From contig OY829539.1 in assembly GCA_963691705.1 (NCBI GenBank), positions 46,199,656 to 46,263,655 on the forward strand: a stretch of 64,000 nt of DNA. Direction: 5' to 3'. Position 1 is the first letter of the stretch. The number at the start of each line of letters is the position of its first letter. The notes under the pieces were generated by a model that made no database searches, was not told the origin of the DNA, and saw only the letters and a program-made list of their open reading frames with translations. Source of the DNA: Viola odorata. Taxonomy: Eukaryota > Streptophyta > Magnoliopsida > Malpighiales > Violaceae. Shown piece by piece: positions 32,993-44,092 of this stretch. A program made the translations under genes and the position numbers.

Positions 32993-33012
32993 CTCATTTT
33001 CAGTTGGGCTTA
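32993..33012 (+). promoter_or_regulatory. Polypurine-tract region of Tat-1
   Basis: ctcattttcagttgggctta ends exactly at the 3' LTR start. Tat-2 has the same region with one change. It is not purely purine, but the position and conservation make it the likely plus-strand primer site. Confidence 0.55.
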
Positions 33013-33507
33013 TGATAACAATCCGCCTAACGACAAGGGCATTTTAATCTCTTACCCCATAAGGAAAGGAAAGAGTTACTGTTCCTGCCGCCACGGTAGG
33101 GCCAAGGTTGTCATCTCCCTCTAAGAGATTGACGCCAGGAGGGCTGACGTCACACAGGAGGCTCCCGCCTTGAACTTCTAGACGACCAGAGGAGCTATCC
33201 CACCCTAGTGAAAACCACGCGTTAGAGAGAACACGCTAACCATTACCTTGCCTGGGTAACAACTACCCCTCACACCTACCGCCATGACGACGTATCATAA
33301 CACGGGCAAGCCCCGGACCCTGACGGTACCGGTTGCCCCTCTGCGATCCCACTCGCGCAGAAATGCTTATTTCATCTATAAATACCTCCCCCACGAAGGA
33401 GGAAGGTAAGGAGAATTCACTGGCCCAAGCTCTACCAATTTCACCACAAATACTAACTTAAGCATCAGAGTGTTTCCGCCGGAGACCCCCTCCGGCGTCT
33501 TGCAGGT
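33013..33507 (+). repeat. 3' LTR of Tat-1, first piece
   Basis: Begins tgataacaatccgcc. It contains the undisturbed target of the chromovirus (accctgacggt, ~33315), TATA at 33377-33384 and the leader hairpin at 33477-33497. It is cut after caggt (33503-33507) by a solo LTR. Confidence 0.93.
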
Positions 33508-34906
33508 TGATAGAGCGTTAAAATGTCATCTTATCATCATCCATTTACTTATGTTTTGGGATGATGATACTGCTAAATGATGGCTTTTCTCCCATTTTTT
33601 GCAGATATGCTGCTGAGAAGCAGAATTATTCAAAAGGAGTAGAAAAGGCCTATATCAGAGCTGTTTTGCTAATCAAAGAACAAGATGATCCCAGGCCTGG
33701 GATAAGCCAAGATACTGGAAGAGTTGACCCGAGTCAACTGACTTAATGAGCTAGCTAGGCCACGAGATTGATAAGTGGGCCGTGAGCGAAAACACCTTGA
33801 GAGCTGCAGTCTTCCAGGAGGAGAGAAGTTCAACTGTGAATAGAACTCCCTAATCGATTAGTATGATCGATTCTCTTTTTGTATTTAAACAAACTATCCC
33901 GCAAGATTAGATATCTATCTTCTCTTCGTCTTTTGAATTTTAAACCAGAGATAGGTTTTGTTATTTAAAGCTGCCGCTGGGTAGAGGAGAGGTATCTCTT
34001 CTCGCTTGGATTTTGATACCATTGTTACAGCTTAAACTATTCTCTTATTTTCAATATAATTCGGATTCAGTTTATGTTCGTCTATCTTATTACTATTATT
34101 GTTATGTTTATTATAGGCTAAACACCTTCTTCTTAGTAAGGATTCAAAGCCATGATTCTTAGATTGTGAGATCAAATCACTCTTCACACACTCTATACTT
34201 GTATTCTTATCCTTCTTGTTTGCATGACAATTTGCCCCTGTTCTTCGTAAAGTCTGATCAGCTTCGCATAAGGTTTGGGCGATTACAGTCTTTTCTGGCG
34301 GTTTTGGAGTCTACATTGCCAAGAGAAATACGAAGGCAACTAGCTGGTGACAGCAAGAAGAAGGATCAGATCTGGTTTATAGGATAGACATGATTCTCTA
34401 TCCCAGGCCGGGGATTAGGTCTTTCCCTGCGTCCATCAATTGCCCTGATTAAATCCTATAGAGTGTCTCTTAGGATTGTTAGGATAATTAGGGACTTCCA
34501 ATAGAGTGTCTCTTTGGAAGTCTTGTGTAGGAGGAAAGTAGGAGATCTAGGTGACCAATACCTGGTCTCTATAGCCTTCCTATAAGTTTAGTGTTTAATA
34601 CTCTTGCATCTATGATCAATCTATTCGAATCATGAGCTATAAGAAGTCCTTACTGGGAAGCCCTTATTAACTGGTTAATATCATCCATTATGTTTTCTGT
34701 TTTGTTTATTTCTGCCAATCTAAATTATTTGCAACCAACCAACAACTCATATTGGTATTTACCACCCCTCTTTATTTAATGCAAAGAATTGATTTTAATC
34801 CACTGAATCTCTGAGGAACGATCCTTTTACCACATACTGCAATTAAATTATATACGTACATGGTAAATTGTAACTTGATTTATTTTGACGGTCTCGGCAC
34901 CCATCA
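33508..34906 (+). mobile_element. Solo LTR (1399 bp) nested in the Tat-1 3' LTR
   Basis: Begins tgatagagcgtt, ends ggcacccatca, and is bounded by TSD caggt (33503-33507, 34907-34911). There is no internal coding region, so it looks like an LTR-LTR recombination product. A TATA-like tatttaaa is at 33882-33889. The 3' part (gaggaacgatcctttt...) resembles the end of the other solo LTR at 54914-56647 and looks Athila-like; lineage is tentative. Confidence 0.8.
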
Positions 34907-34911
34907 CAGGT

Positions 34912-34988
34912 ACAACGGACCACCGTGGACACTGAACTGGAGGAGCCTCTTCCCCTTCTATCCTTCGGCCGAAGACAAATTTTTATCA
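34912..34988 (+). repeat. 3' LTR of Tat-1, second piece
   Basis: Resumes tacaacggaccaccg and ends aatttttatca, followed by TSD cccac at 34989-34993. Confidence 0.92.
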
Positions 34989-35795
34989 CCCACATTTCAA
35001 AAAATCAGGTGGCGGTTCACACCCCACATTTCAAAAATCGTGCGGTGGTTCATACCCCACATTTCAAAAAAAAATCATGTGGCGGTTTAAACCCCACATT
35101 TCAAAAAAAATCATGTGGCGGTTTAAACCCCACCTTTCCAAAAAATTGTGTGGCGGTTCATACCCCACATTTCAAAAATAGTGTGGCGGTTCACACCCCA
35201 CATTTCAAAAATCATGTGGCTGTTTAAACCCCACCCTTCAAAAAAATAGTGTGGCGGTTCATACCCCGCATTTCAAAAAAAAAACGTAGCGGTTCGTAAC
35301 CCACATTTCAAAAAATCGCATGGCGGTTCATACCCCACCTTTCCAAAAAATTGTGTGGCGGTTTAACACCCCACATTTCAAAAATCGTGTGGCGGTTCAT
35401 ACCCCACATTTAAAAAAAAATCGTATGGCGGTTTAAACCCCACCTGTCAAAAAAAATCATGTGGCAGTTTAAACCCCACCTTTCCAAAAAATCGTGTGGC
35501 GGTTTAAACCCCACCTTTCAAAAATCAAGTGGCGGTACAAAACCCCATATTTAAAAAAAAAATCGTATGGCGATTCAAAACCCCACATTTCAAAAGTCGT
35601 GTGGCGGTTCAAGATACCTCACCTTTCAAAAATTGTGCGGTGGTTAAAAACCCCATGTTTCAATCTTGTGCGGCGGTTCAAACCCCCACTTTTTGTCAAA
35701 AATTTTATGGCGGTTCAAACCCCACTTTTCGTCAAAATTTTGTGCGGCGGTTTACACCCCCACTTTTTGTCAAAAATTTAATGCGGCGATTCACC
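34989..35795 (+). repeat. ~36-bp minisatellite, right part
   Basis: Continuation of the array at 12375-12827. Units drift along the array; the last few read gcggcggttcaaaccccc plus actttttgtcaaa. Together about 33-35 units. Confidence 0.9.
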
Positions 35796-36164
35796 TCTCG
35801 CTCTCTCCAATTTTGATGGCAAGGAAGCTTCGCCAAAAGTCGAGCCTACGACTATACACAAGGGCGCTTTGTGGGAGGCAACCCACGTGTTCTTTTCAAA
35901 ATTTCTATTCTTTCGTTAATTTTAAATTTAACATCTTGGGATACCTTTTTCCTGTGAATTTACTATTTAACTCTCTCTTCATTTCATGTGCAACAAGACT
36001 TGCAAACTTGGGGGCAAACAATAAAAGTCTAATGGAATGACATAAGAAACATAAACACTTCACACTAATCCATAGTGATGAGTTCCTTACTTACAAATCA
36101 TCGCTGCAATGGGATTCCCAATCACTTAATGCGCTCTTGTTCTAAATAAAATGATGGCACAAAA
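35796..36164 (+). other. Spacer of the Ogre-like element with a small hairpin
   Basis: Non-coding. At 35871-35886 gtgggaggcaacccac forms a 5-bp stem. No gene seen. Confidence 0.4.
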
Positions 36165-36345
36165 TCCGAATCTTGCGGTATCCCCGCTCGGATCACATCT
36201 CTTCCTCAAATTCTGAATTTTGCTGTATCCCCGCTCAGATCACATCTCTTCATCAATGTCTGAATTTTTCGGCATCCCCACTCGGATCTCTTTTTGCGTC
36301 AATTTTGCGGTGCCCCTATTCAGATCTCAAACTTACCTCGTTGCA
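36165..36345 (+). repeat. Short tandem repeat, ~57-bp units, about three copies
   Basis: Repeats of gcggtatccccgctcggat plus cacatctcttc... with drift. The following ~100 bp (36375-36475) contain a 16-17-bp repeat like atttacgtttccac. Confidence 0.7.
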
Positions 36346-37490
36346 CCCCCACCATCAGGTAAGTTTGTCATTTACGTTTCCACAATCTAACTTTTCGCAA
36401 TTTAACTTTCCGCAATTTATGTTTTCGTAATTTAAATTTCCACACTTTACGTTTCCATAATTTACGTTCCTATATCAGTATACGCATGCGCATCATGTTT
36501 GTGAACTTTCTAAGCTTTATCAAAAGAATATTGCTTTGCAAAAAAAGAGAGAAGAAAACAAACAGAAAGAAAAGCAAAAATCCTATGTTTTCGAAACCTT
36601 CAAACACGTCTATCACTTTATCACAGTTGATGAACTTGTTCATTCATTAGAAATTATATAAACATACATGATCTTGTCTGTTAGTTCTTATATCCATGAC
36701 ATAATTTAGGCGTAAGCAGTTACAAATATATCCCTGTGAGTATTTTGGGCCTTCACGCCTCGTTTCGTTCATGAGTGTAAATGCTAAGCTAAGTGCTAGT
36801 TAGATTTTCATAATATCCAGGGTACATGAACCATCAGACATGGGATAACAGTAAGATGACATTGGACTTTGCTTTGCTCTTCTTCCACATTTCACATTTT
36901 TTAACTTTTTCGCCCTCAAAACACATACCTTGTACACCTTGTACAACTCTATCAAACACTTCAAAGTCTTCTTTTAAACTCCTCACAAATGGGTAAGTGC
37001 TCTACGGAATTGGCCGACTAAAGCGCTAGAAGCATGTTAAGTTCATTTCAACGAATCAACAGGATGAAGAGGAAACCCTCAAAGGTTGACAGTCCGCGTT
37101 AACACACGGAGAAGCGGCGAAGAAAATCGAAGGCCGCTACCCAAAAGCCCTCTATCTTCACCCAACCAAGTGAGTAGTGCTAGACTGGGATCATTAAACT
37201 TGGAGATGAAAATATACATCTAATAAAGGAATGACAAGAAAGCCCTTAGGAGATCGTTGACAAATCAACGTCAGAAGAAGACCGAAATAAATCAAGACTT
37301 GGAGGCTTCTGCCAAAGACAGAGAGGATGATAGACCAAACAAGAGATTGTACTTGCTTTGCTTGCAAAAAAAAAAAGAGAAAAGAAAAGGAAAAAAAAGA
37401 AGAGAAAAAAAAGGTGATCAAAAGAATCAAAATCAAAAAGAGAGTGTCAAGGAACACAAAACAACAGAAGAAGCAAGTACAAACCAACAA
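36346..37490 (+). other. Non-coding interior of the Ogre-like element
   Basis: A short atttacgtttccac-type repeat, then AT-rich DNA and an A-rich tract (37366-37415). No recognisable domain in the small ORFs. Confidence 0.45.
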
Positions 37491-37895
37491 AAAAAACTGT
37501 CAAACATCAACAGCAAAATGATCTCAAAAGGAAAGGAGATCATTCCCTGCAAATATCACAGAACTTGGGCACGGTGCCCTCAAAACAATCCAGAAGGAAC
37601 ATCTCGAGCAAAGGTTCGAGAATTTGTGCACTTTGCTCTCACCACGATCAAATCATCAAGCATCGTTCATCACAATTTATCCTCATCACAAAAAAAAAAA
37701 ACTTTCAAACATCAACAGCAAAAATGATCTCAAAAGGAAAGGAGATCATTCCCTGCAAATATCACAGAACATGAGCACGGTGCCCTCAAAACAATCCAGA
37801 AGGAACAACTCGAGCAAAGGTTCGAGAATTTGTGCACTTTGCTCTCACCACGATCAAATCATCAAGCATCGTTCACCACAATTTGTCCTCATCAC
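37491..37895 (+). repeat. ~206-bp tandem duplication
   Basis: Two nearly identical copies; the marker atgatctcaaaaggaaagga occurs at 37518 and 37724. Both contain tcgagcaaaggttcgaga, which could form a stem. Confidence 0.85.
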
Positions 37896-38639
37896 AATCA
37901 GTTGTCGAGAACAAACTCATTAAAACCTTTCACAAAAAAAAAAAAAAAAAACACAACACTTTTCCTTTCTTCTACAAATTCCTCCTTTCTTTCTCCCTCG
38001 CGAAGTCCTTTCAATTATTAGCAGGCCCATGCATGTGCATCTTCATTTGAAGTTTATTCACTCGGATTGACATTGCAAATCGGATTTTGTGCTATGTTTG
38101 CTGCATTTTTAGGAGTGTAAACACATAGCCTTGTTTCTGAGCGCGAGCACAAACACTAATATCTAGTGAGAATTGCTTATGTTTACATGTTATGGGAAAG
38201 TCTTGTCCTGGAGGTCGTTATTTCCTGAACAAGATGCAGACGTTATCTAGACTTGTACCAATCATGTTTATATAACGAAAACTGAACGAACATTTTCAAA
38301 GAATATACTTAATTTGATTTTCTCTTAAAAACGAAGAGGTCATTTTTGTTCCAACAAAAGACTTGGGGGCAAGCCGAGGTTTAAATGTAGGAATACACAT
38401 TGTTTCTCACATTATCATTGCTCTCTCTTTTTCCATCTATTGCTGATTTCGTGTTTTATTTCTCTCCTATTCGCAGGATACAGATACGCTTTGATAGAAT
38501 CACGCCACAAATTGGGTCTTCGATAAAGAAATCGTTGTAATGCCCTCGTCTTAGATTTTCGTCAAAATCCAATCAACTTCGAATGGAGTATGTTACCACT
38601 CCCCAAACAACTTCGTGCAGCGGATCACGCTCCCTCACG
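37896..38639 (+). other. Non-coding spacer
   Basis: Poly-A tract at ~37934-37951, then AT-rich DNA. I see no gene. Confidence 0.4.
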
Positions 38640-39010
38640 GTCAAATCAACCAATGCGGTGGCTTTCAACCACTCACCAATGCGGAATGCGGTGGATTTCA
38701 ACCACTCACCAATGCGGTGGCTTCCAACCACTCACTTATGCGGTGGCTTCCAACCACTCACCAATGCGTTGGTTGGAAGCCACTCACCTATGCGGTGGCT
38801 TTCAACCACTCACCAATGCGGTGGTTTCCAACCACTCACCAATCTATCCAAATATGGTGGCTTTCAACCACTCTCTCCAGCTCAAACCAATGCGGTGGCT
38901 TCCAACCACTCACTAATGCGGTGGCTTTCAACCACTCACCCATCTATCAAATGCGGTGGTTTTCAACCACTCTCCAACTCAGTTCATGTGGTGGGTTCAA
39001 ACCACCCTCC
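38640..39010 (+). repeat. ~26-bp minisatellite
   Basis: About 13 units of accaatgcggtggctt plus ccaaccactc with insertions. Plus-strand ORFs over it are repeat artefacts. Confidence 0.9.
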
Positions 39011-39139
39011 ATTTCGGTTCGCAAGGTAAGTCCGAGGTAAATTCATTTAAATTCTGGCATTTATCTCCTCCTTGGGCAACTACTTTTCTGTATAATTATT
39101 ATCTCCTCCTTGAGTGATTTAATCTACTTTTCTTGCAAA

Positions 39140-39615
39140 AATCGTATGGATTGCGAGTGCTACCCTCGCCCTACGTCATTTACTTTCTGTCAAAGTCGTA
39201 TGGACATGCGAGTGCTACCCTCGCCCTACGTCATTTACTTTCTGTCAAAGTCGTATGGACATGCAAGTGCTACCCTCGCCCTACGTCATTTACCTTTCTG
39301 TCAAAGTCGTATGGACATGCGAGTGCTACCCTCGCCCTACGTCATTTACTTTCTGTCAAAGTCGTATGGACATGCGAGTACTACCCTCGCCCTACGTCAT
39401 TTACCTTTCTGTCAAGTCGTATGGATATGCGAGTGCTACCCTCGCCCTACGTCATTTACTTTCTGTCAAATCGTATGGACTGCGAGTGCTACCCTCGCCC
39501 TACGTCATTTACTTTCTGTCAAATCGTACGGACTGCGAGTGTTACCCTCGCCCTACGTCATTTACTTTCTGTCAAAATCGTACAGACTGCGAGTGCTACC
39601 CTCGCCCAACAACAT
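39140..39615 (+). repeat. ~55-57-bp minisatellite
   Basis: Eight to nine units of gtcgtatggacatgcgagtg plus ctaccctcgccctacgtc and atttactttctgtcaaa. The three long plus-strand ORFs covering it are artefacts of the unit lengths. Confidence 0.92.
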
Positions 39616-39748
39616 TTACATTTCCACGACTTACATTTTTCTCTCTTTCAATAGGTTACGATGCAATCAAGACGTGGTAAGTACTTGGGACAACCATCTT
39701 TACAGCTCATCAAAAATTTCAGTTACACTGTATTTTTGATCAGACAGT

Positions 39749-39762
39749 AAAGAGGGGGCAAC
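39749..39762 (+). promoter_or_regulatory. Polypurine tract of the Ogre-like element
   Basis: aaagagggggcaac directly before the right LTR. Its position confirms plus orientation. Confidence 0.8.
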
Positions 39763-42318
39763 TATTGGTACCCGAATTTTGACGCTAGCACGTTCGATCA
39801 CCTGCAAAATAACATGCCCGCATTTTTTAACACACTTAATCAATTATAGTCGTTTTATTTTTATTTTTTCACTAACCGTTAATGATCTCTCGGCCCAGCT
39901 CGAGTCCTTTCGTATTCTTTTATTTTTATCTATCATTTTGGTTCTTGTAGTCTTATTAGGCCCCGAACGAGCTTTTTCGACACATTGTCAAAATAAATGC
40001 ATTTAGAGAGTTGAGCTCAAAATTTTGTTCGCATCATCTCGATCGTCATATTTTTCTCTATAACGCAGTTACCTCGTTCAAATTTTTCACCAATTTCATC
40101 GCACTGATAGATCGAGCCCATATTAATTAGTAAATATGTTTCTTTCTTTCCTTTTGATCAACCCTTGAATTGGTTGATTGCTCACTTAGTTAACCATCCA
40201 ACGGTCACCTAATTAAACCATTTAACCCTTCCTTTTTCTTCTCCCGCAAACCATTCCCTCTTCAAAATTTGAAGCCTTGTCATGCTTCTGGAATCAACCT
40301 CGTCATGGCTTCTAGAAGGAGGCCTCGTCATCGAGCCTTGTCATTGCTTCTAGAACGCCAGTCACCCCTTCCCGATTGCTCTGTTCATTTCCAGCCACAT
40401 AAATCAAAAAGGGTCGCGTCACCCGGCGTGCTCCTCACACAATCAACCGACTCAACCTTCCCCTATAAAAAGCAAGCATTCTTCAACGAAGGAAATGGGG
40501 GCCAATTTCATGCTTTAGTCCCCCCTTTTTTATTCTCTCCCCATCTGCTTTGCTGCTAATTTCTACCAACTGCTCTGTCTTAATCCAATTTTCTTGGGTT
40601 TTGATTTCAATCAACTGCTGCTCTGTAAAATCAAATTACTTGCTTTCAATTCAATCAATTGCCGCTTGTTTTATTTCCATCAATTCCATTGCTTTGTTTC
40701 AATTAATTGCTACACTGCCCCATTTCAATTTAATTATTTTACTGTTCTGTTTCAATTAATTAAATTGTTGTTTCAATTAACTAATTACTGCTTTTGATTT
40801 AATTGATTTTCTTGAGTTGGATTTAATTGTTGTTTGGTTTGGAATTTGTGAGTTGCAGGTTTGGCGTGGCTGGAGAAGATGAAGTACTGTTTGAAATAAG
40901 AGGGAAGGTGACGGGCTTGTTTGGTTTCTATTTTGGTTGCTGGGCCAAGCAATTTGCTTAGTCCCAGGTGGAGAGGAGACGTTGGCCTTGTGCCAAGCGG
41001 AGGAAGGAAAGGAAGTTGGGCCGCGCCTGGCCCAGCGTGAGGAAAGAAGAGAGGCATGGGTTGCGCCTTGCGCAGGCCCATGCGGAGGAAAATGGCTTGG
41101 CTGCTGGTCAGCTCAAGCGAGGAGAAGAAAGAGCTTGGCCCACCAGATCTGATGCTGGGTTGTTTTGAGCCCAACTGCTGGGCCTATTTTTTGGCCCACC
41201 ATAAGTATTTCGTATCCCTTGCTCGTTTGTAATATTTAATTAATTTACTTATTTTTAATTGTTAATTAATCATTTGCATGTAATTATCAATTAATTAATT
41301 TACTTGCTTTTAATTAACTAATTAATTGTTTTAATTGTTTTACTTGTTCTTAATTGTTAAATCATTTTATTTAATTGCTTGATATTTGTTTTACTCATGC
41401 TAATGATCTCAATTTGTAGGTAATCTTTAAGTCTTCGCTCGCAAGTACACCCTTCTAAGTCTCTTTTATTTATTCAAGGTTTTCCGTAAATATTACTTAT
41501 ATGGATGTTGTTTAGAAATGTTAAAAAACCCATATCATAATTGTATGCATGATATTTAGAATTGTTAGAAAATAAAATCAACACACATACTTACGTGTTT
41601 ACATCACTTGCTTTTATGCCATGAAATTAATTGTACATTTGCATTGATACATGAGCATGGTGGCTTCGATCCCACACGGTTATTTGCATTCATTAAAATG
41701 GTACGATGTTAGTTTTATCCATGATAGGATCACGTAGTAATTAATTAATCATGCATGGCCGATGATGATAAAGAGGGCTCTCGCTTTAGTAAAAAAACCA
41801 ACGATTAATCAGTCCCGACCAGAAATGATTAATCAGTCCCTACAGTCCCGATCGGAAATAACAAAACACTAAAGTGATGAATACCTCTGAGGGCCCATGG
41901 ACAACTGGAAGGTGGCCCAATCTTCGTAACAGGATTTCGGTTGACACTTTGCGATCATTTTTTCCGTAAATGATTGAAAAGTGGCGCGTTTCCGTGCGCG
42001 GGATCGGACGATACTTTCCAGTTACTTACTCATTTTCATGTCAAAAATATTTTCCAAACACCTTTTTAACCAGTAACCTTTTGAAGGATGTGACTTGAGT
42101 GCCTAATACCTTCCCGAGTCCATAATACGACCTCGAACCTTCGTTCTTAGGTTTAGACCACATGTGCCTTAGTTTTTACTTTTTATGCCATGACGATTAG
42201 GTTCCCTAAACCTTAGAAAATAGGGTGGCGACTTCATTGCATTATGCGAAGCATCCATTTATGCTTAGCATCCGTCCCGAACCTAAACTCGTCTTTCGAC
42301 GAAAAGGGGGGTGCGACA
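39763..42318 (+). repeat. 3' LTR of the Ogre-like element
   Basis: Begins tattggtacccgaatttt (probably an original TG start) and ends gggggtgcgaca. TATAAAAA is at 40464-40471, and TTCnnGAA motifs at 40286, 40310 and 40348. Downstream DNA resumes the hAT reading frame. Confidence 0.88.
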
Positions 42319-42536
42319 ACTTCTCAATGTATTTAATGGTATTGTTTAAGAAGTTGGCCATAAGAATATTGTGAATTTTGTGACTGGTACTTCACCGAAT
42401 TTCAAAACTGCTAGAAAACTCTTAGCTGAGAAATATAGAACCTTTTTTTGGAGCACCTGTGGGGCACAATGTATTGACCTTATGCTTGAGGAGATTGCAA
42501 AAATGGATGGTGTGAAAGAGGTTTTAGCTAAGAGAA
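42319..42536 (+). pseudogene. hAT transposase (DUF659-type) fragment, right part
   Basis: Continues the domain cut at 1025: LLNVFNGIV, stop, EVGHKNIVNFVTGTSPNFK, ARKLLAEKYRTFFWSTCGAQ, CIDLMLEEIAKMDGVKEVLA. The W-S-x-C-x-A-x-C-I-D-L-M-L-E core is characteristic of plant DUF659 transposases. One in-frame TAA (~42348) and loss of sequence after KEVLAK, where a simple tandem repeat begins, show that it is a relic. Confidence 0.85.
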
Positions 42537-42708
42537 ACAGAAACTGTAATTAATAAACATAAACATAAACAAACAGAAACAGAAACTGGAATTGAAAAAC
42601 ATAAACATAAACCTAATCTGAAACAGAAACTAGAATTGAAAAACATAAACATAAACCTAATCTGAAACAGAAACTAGAATTGAAAAACATACATAAACCT
42701 AATTTACC
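42537..42708 (+). repeat. ~45-bp tandem repeat next to the hAT relic
   Basis: Three to four copies of acataaacataaacctaat plus ctgaaacagaaactagaatt, the first degenerate. They begin inside the end of the hAT-like frame. Confidence 0.8.
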
Positions 42709-43580
42709 CTAATCCAAGCCACCCTATTGGCAAATCTGTTGATGGATTGAACTAGTAATTTGCAAAACAACCCTCTTCTGCTTCATCTCCCTAATGGCAT
42801 CAACCTCATCAAATGCTTCATCCGTATCAATCGCATCAAATGCTTCATCCTCATCCCCAGTTGAGCAATGTCATCATGGAGATAACCACTGACTACAACA
42901 ACAAAATTGTGATCCATGATAAAAAAACCTACGTAAATCACAAAGAAGGAGTTAAGAGGTAAAGAAAGAAGGAGAAACAGAAGCAAGAAGATAATGATGC
43001 AGAGCAGGATGAGAAATGAATGAAGAGATGACCCTAATTACAAAAGGTTTGAATTAAAGATGGTGTCGATTCCATATCTTTGCATTCAAGTAGGATCAGG
43101 TTTTGTAAACGTCGGAGATACAGATTCTTTGCATAACCAAGTCTTCATATCTACCGCAATCACCTCAATTCTGCCAGAGAACAAAATCTACCTACTCAGA
43201 AATTCATTGCTACAATATAGAGCATGAGAATGACATTGTTTGAAATCCTTGACTACATTCGTACCAACAATAATCTTTTAAACCTAGTGTATAATGAATA
43301 CTGACATGCAATGTCATTAAGATGCCAATAACCATTATCCACTTATTTACCATCACAAACCAAAAACTATTAACACATTATATACACAAAAACTAGCCCC
43401 AAAAGTCCAAAATTCCAATATATACTAAGCAAAACCAATTACTACTATAATATCTTCAATCAACCGCAACGTCACAACCTGAAAAGAATAAGAGTACATA
43501 GAGTCAACATAGAATACATGGACTTGTAAATTAAATTGCGTCAGGATTAATAAAGGAAATTGGTATTGATCCTTACCTTT
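42709..43580. other. Non-coding DNA between hAT relic and mariner gene
   Basis: Probably includes the 3' end of the mariner element, but no left copy of its terminal repeat (CTCCCTCC) is found. Small ORFs lack recognisable domains. Confidence 0.4.
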
Positions 43581-44092
43581 TTATTGAGGACAATGAGCAT
43601 TAGCAATTGCAACAACTAGTTGATCAAACGACAGTTGTGACGGAAGAATGCCTTGCATTTCCATCTATCTTTTTTTCATATGTGGAATCCGATATGTATT
43701 GGAACCCTAGATTTTCAAAACCTCAATCATACAAGCCTGATGAGTTAAGAAAATATTGTTGCTCTTCTTATCCGAGAACTCCCAAAATGATTCTCAACAG
43801 CTGCAACCAATTGAATAGTAGACGTAACACATTCTCTCTCTTGAAATGATTGTATAGCTCTAAAAAATCCTAAGTCCAACATATTTAGATCCAGGAAATT
43901 AGGGGGTTGACATAGTATCCTAACATTAAGGCCTAATTTGTAAGCTGCACTAATAAACTCTTCATCATCCTCAGGGATATGTGTCTTAGCATTATCTTGT
44001 TGAATAATGATTGGTTCTATGATGCTATCCCTAGGCCAATTATCCTTAATGGCTGGTAAAATCTTGTTAATCATGAAATGTTGAATGACTTG
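43581..44092 (-). pseudogene. Mariner-like transposase, C-terminal part
   Basis: Reads MINKILPAIKDNWPRDSI, IIIQQDNAKTHIPEDDEE, LCQPPNFLDLNMLDLGFFRA as in plant mariner-like elements; the DNAKTH aspartate and the LDLNMLDLG aspartate are two members of the plant DD39D triad. After a frameshift near 43770 the C-terminus continues (FLTHQACMIEVLKI, YRIPHMKK, LPSQLSFDQLVVAIANAH) to a stop at 43581. Extra stops are present. The N-terminal part lies at 61156-62182, separated by Tat-2, whose TSD acttg (44088-44092, 61156-61160) falls in this gene. Confidence 0.88.

Larger units (their letters stand above)
12828..34988 (+). mobile_element. Tat-1: Tat-lineage Ty3/gypsy element with antisense gene cassette
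   Basis: LTRs of about 571 bp lie at 12828-13138 plus 18889-19148, and at 33013-33507 plus 34912-34988, each interrupted by a younger insertion. TG...CA ends and an exact TSD cccac (12823-12827 and 34989-34993) define it. Sense gag-pol (19235-25106) includes the second, archaeal-type RNase H that marks the Tat clade. A hairpin array and four minus-strand genes follow (25965-32813). The LTRs differ at roughly 18 positions (~3%). All sense coding is broken. Confidence 0.93.
1026..42318 (+). mobile_element. Non-autonomous Ogre-like (Tat-lineage) LTR retrotransposon derivative, outer shell of the nest
   Basis: Two same-strand 2.5-kb LTRs (1026-3547 and 39763-42318) bound the composite. A tRNA-Arg-type primer-binding site follows the left LTR and a polypurine tract precedes the right one. 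With the nested copia and Tat-1 insertions removed, the interior is roughly 8 kb and has no gag or pol. It is made of tandem arrays separated by AT-rich spacers. Very long LTRs, a tRNA-Arg PBS and minisatellite-rich untranslated DNA fit Ogre-type elements of the Tat clade, here a coding-free derivative. The hAT reading frame on both sides supports a single insertion event. The left LTR lacks about the first 10 nt, and no clean TSD can be read. Confidence 0.75.

Noticed and set aside
33561..33746. 61-codon ORF in the first solo LTR
   Set aside because: No domain, lies inside a TSD-bounded LTR, and has no counterpart I can see in the other solo LTR.
38583..39739. Long plus-strand ORFs (140-209 codons) in three frames
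   Set aside because: They are produced by 26-bp and 55-57-bp tandem repeats, open in several frames at once, with no domain; not genes.
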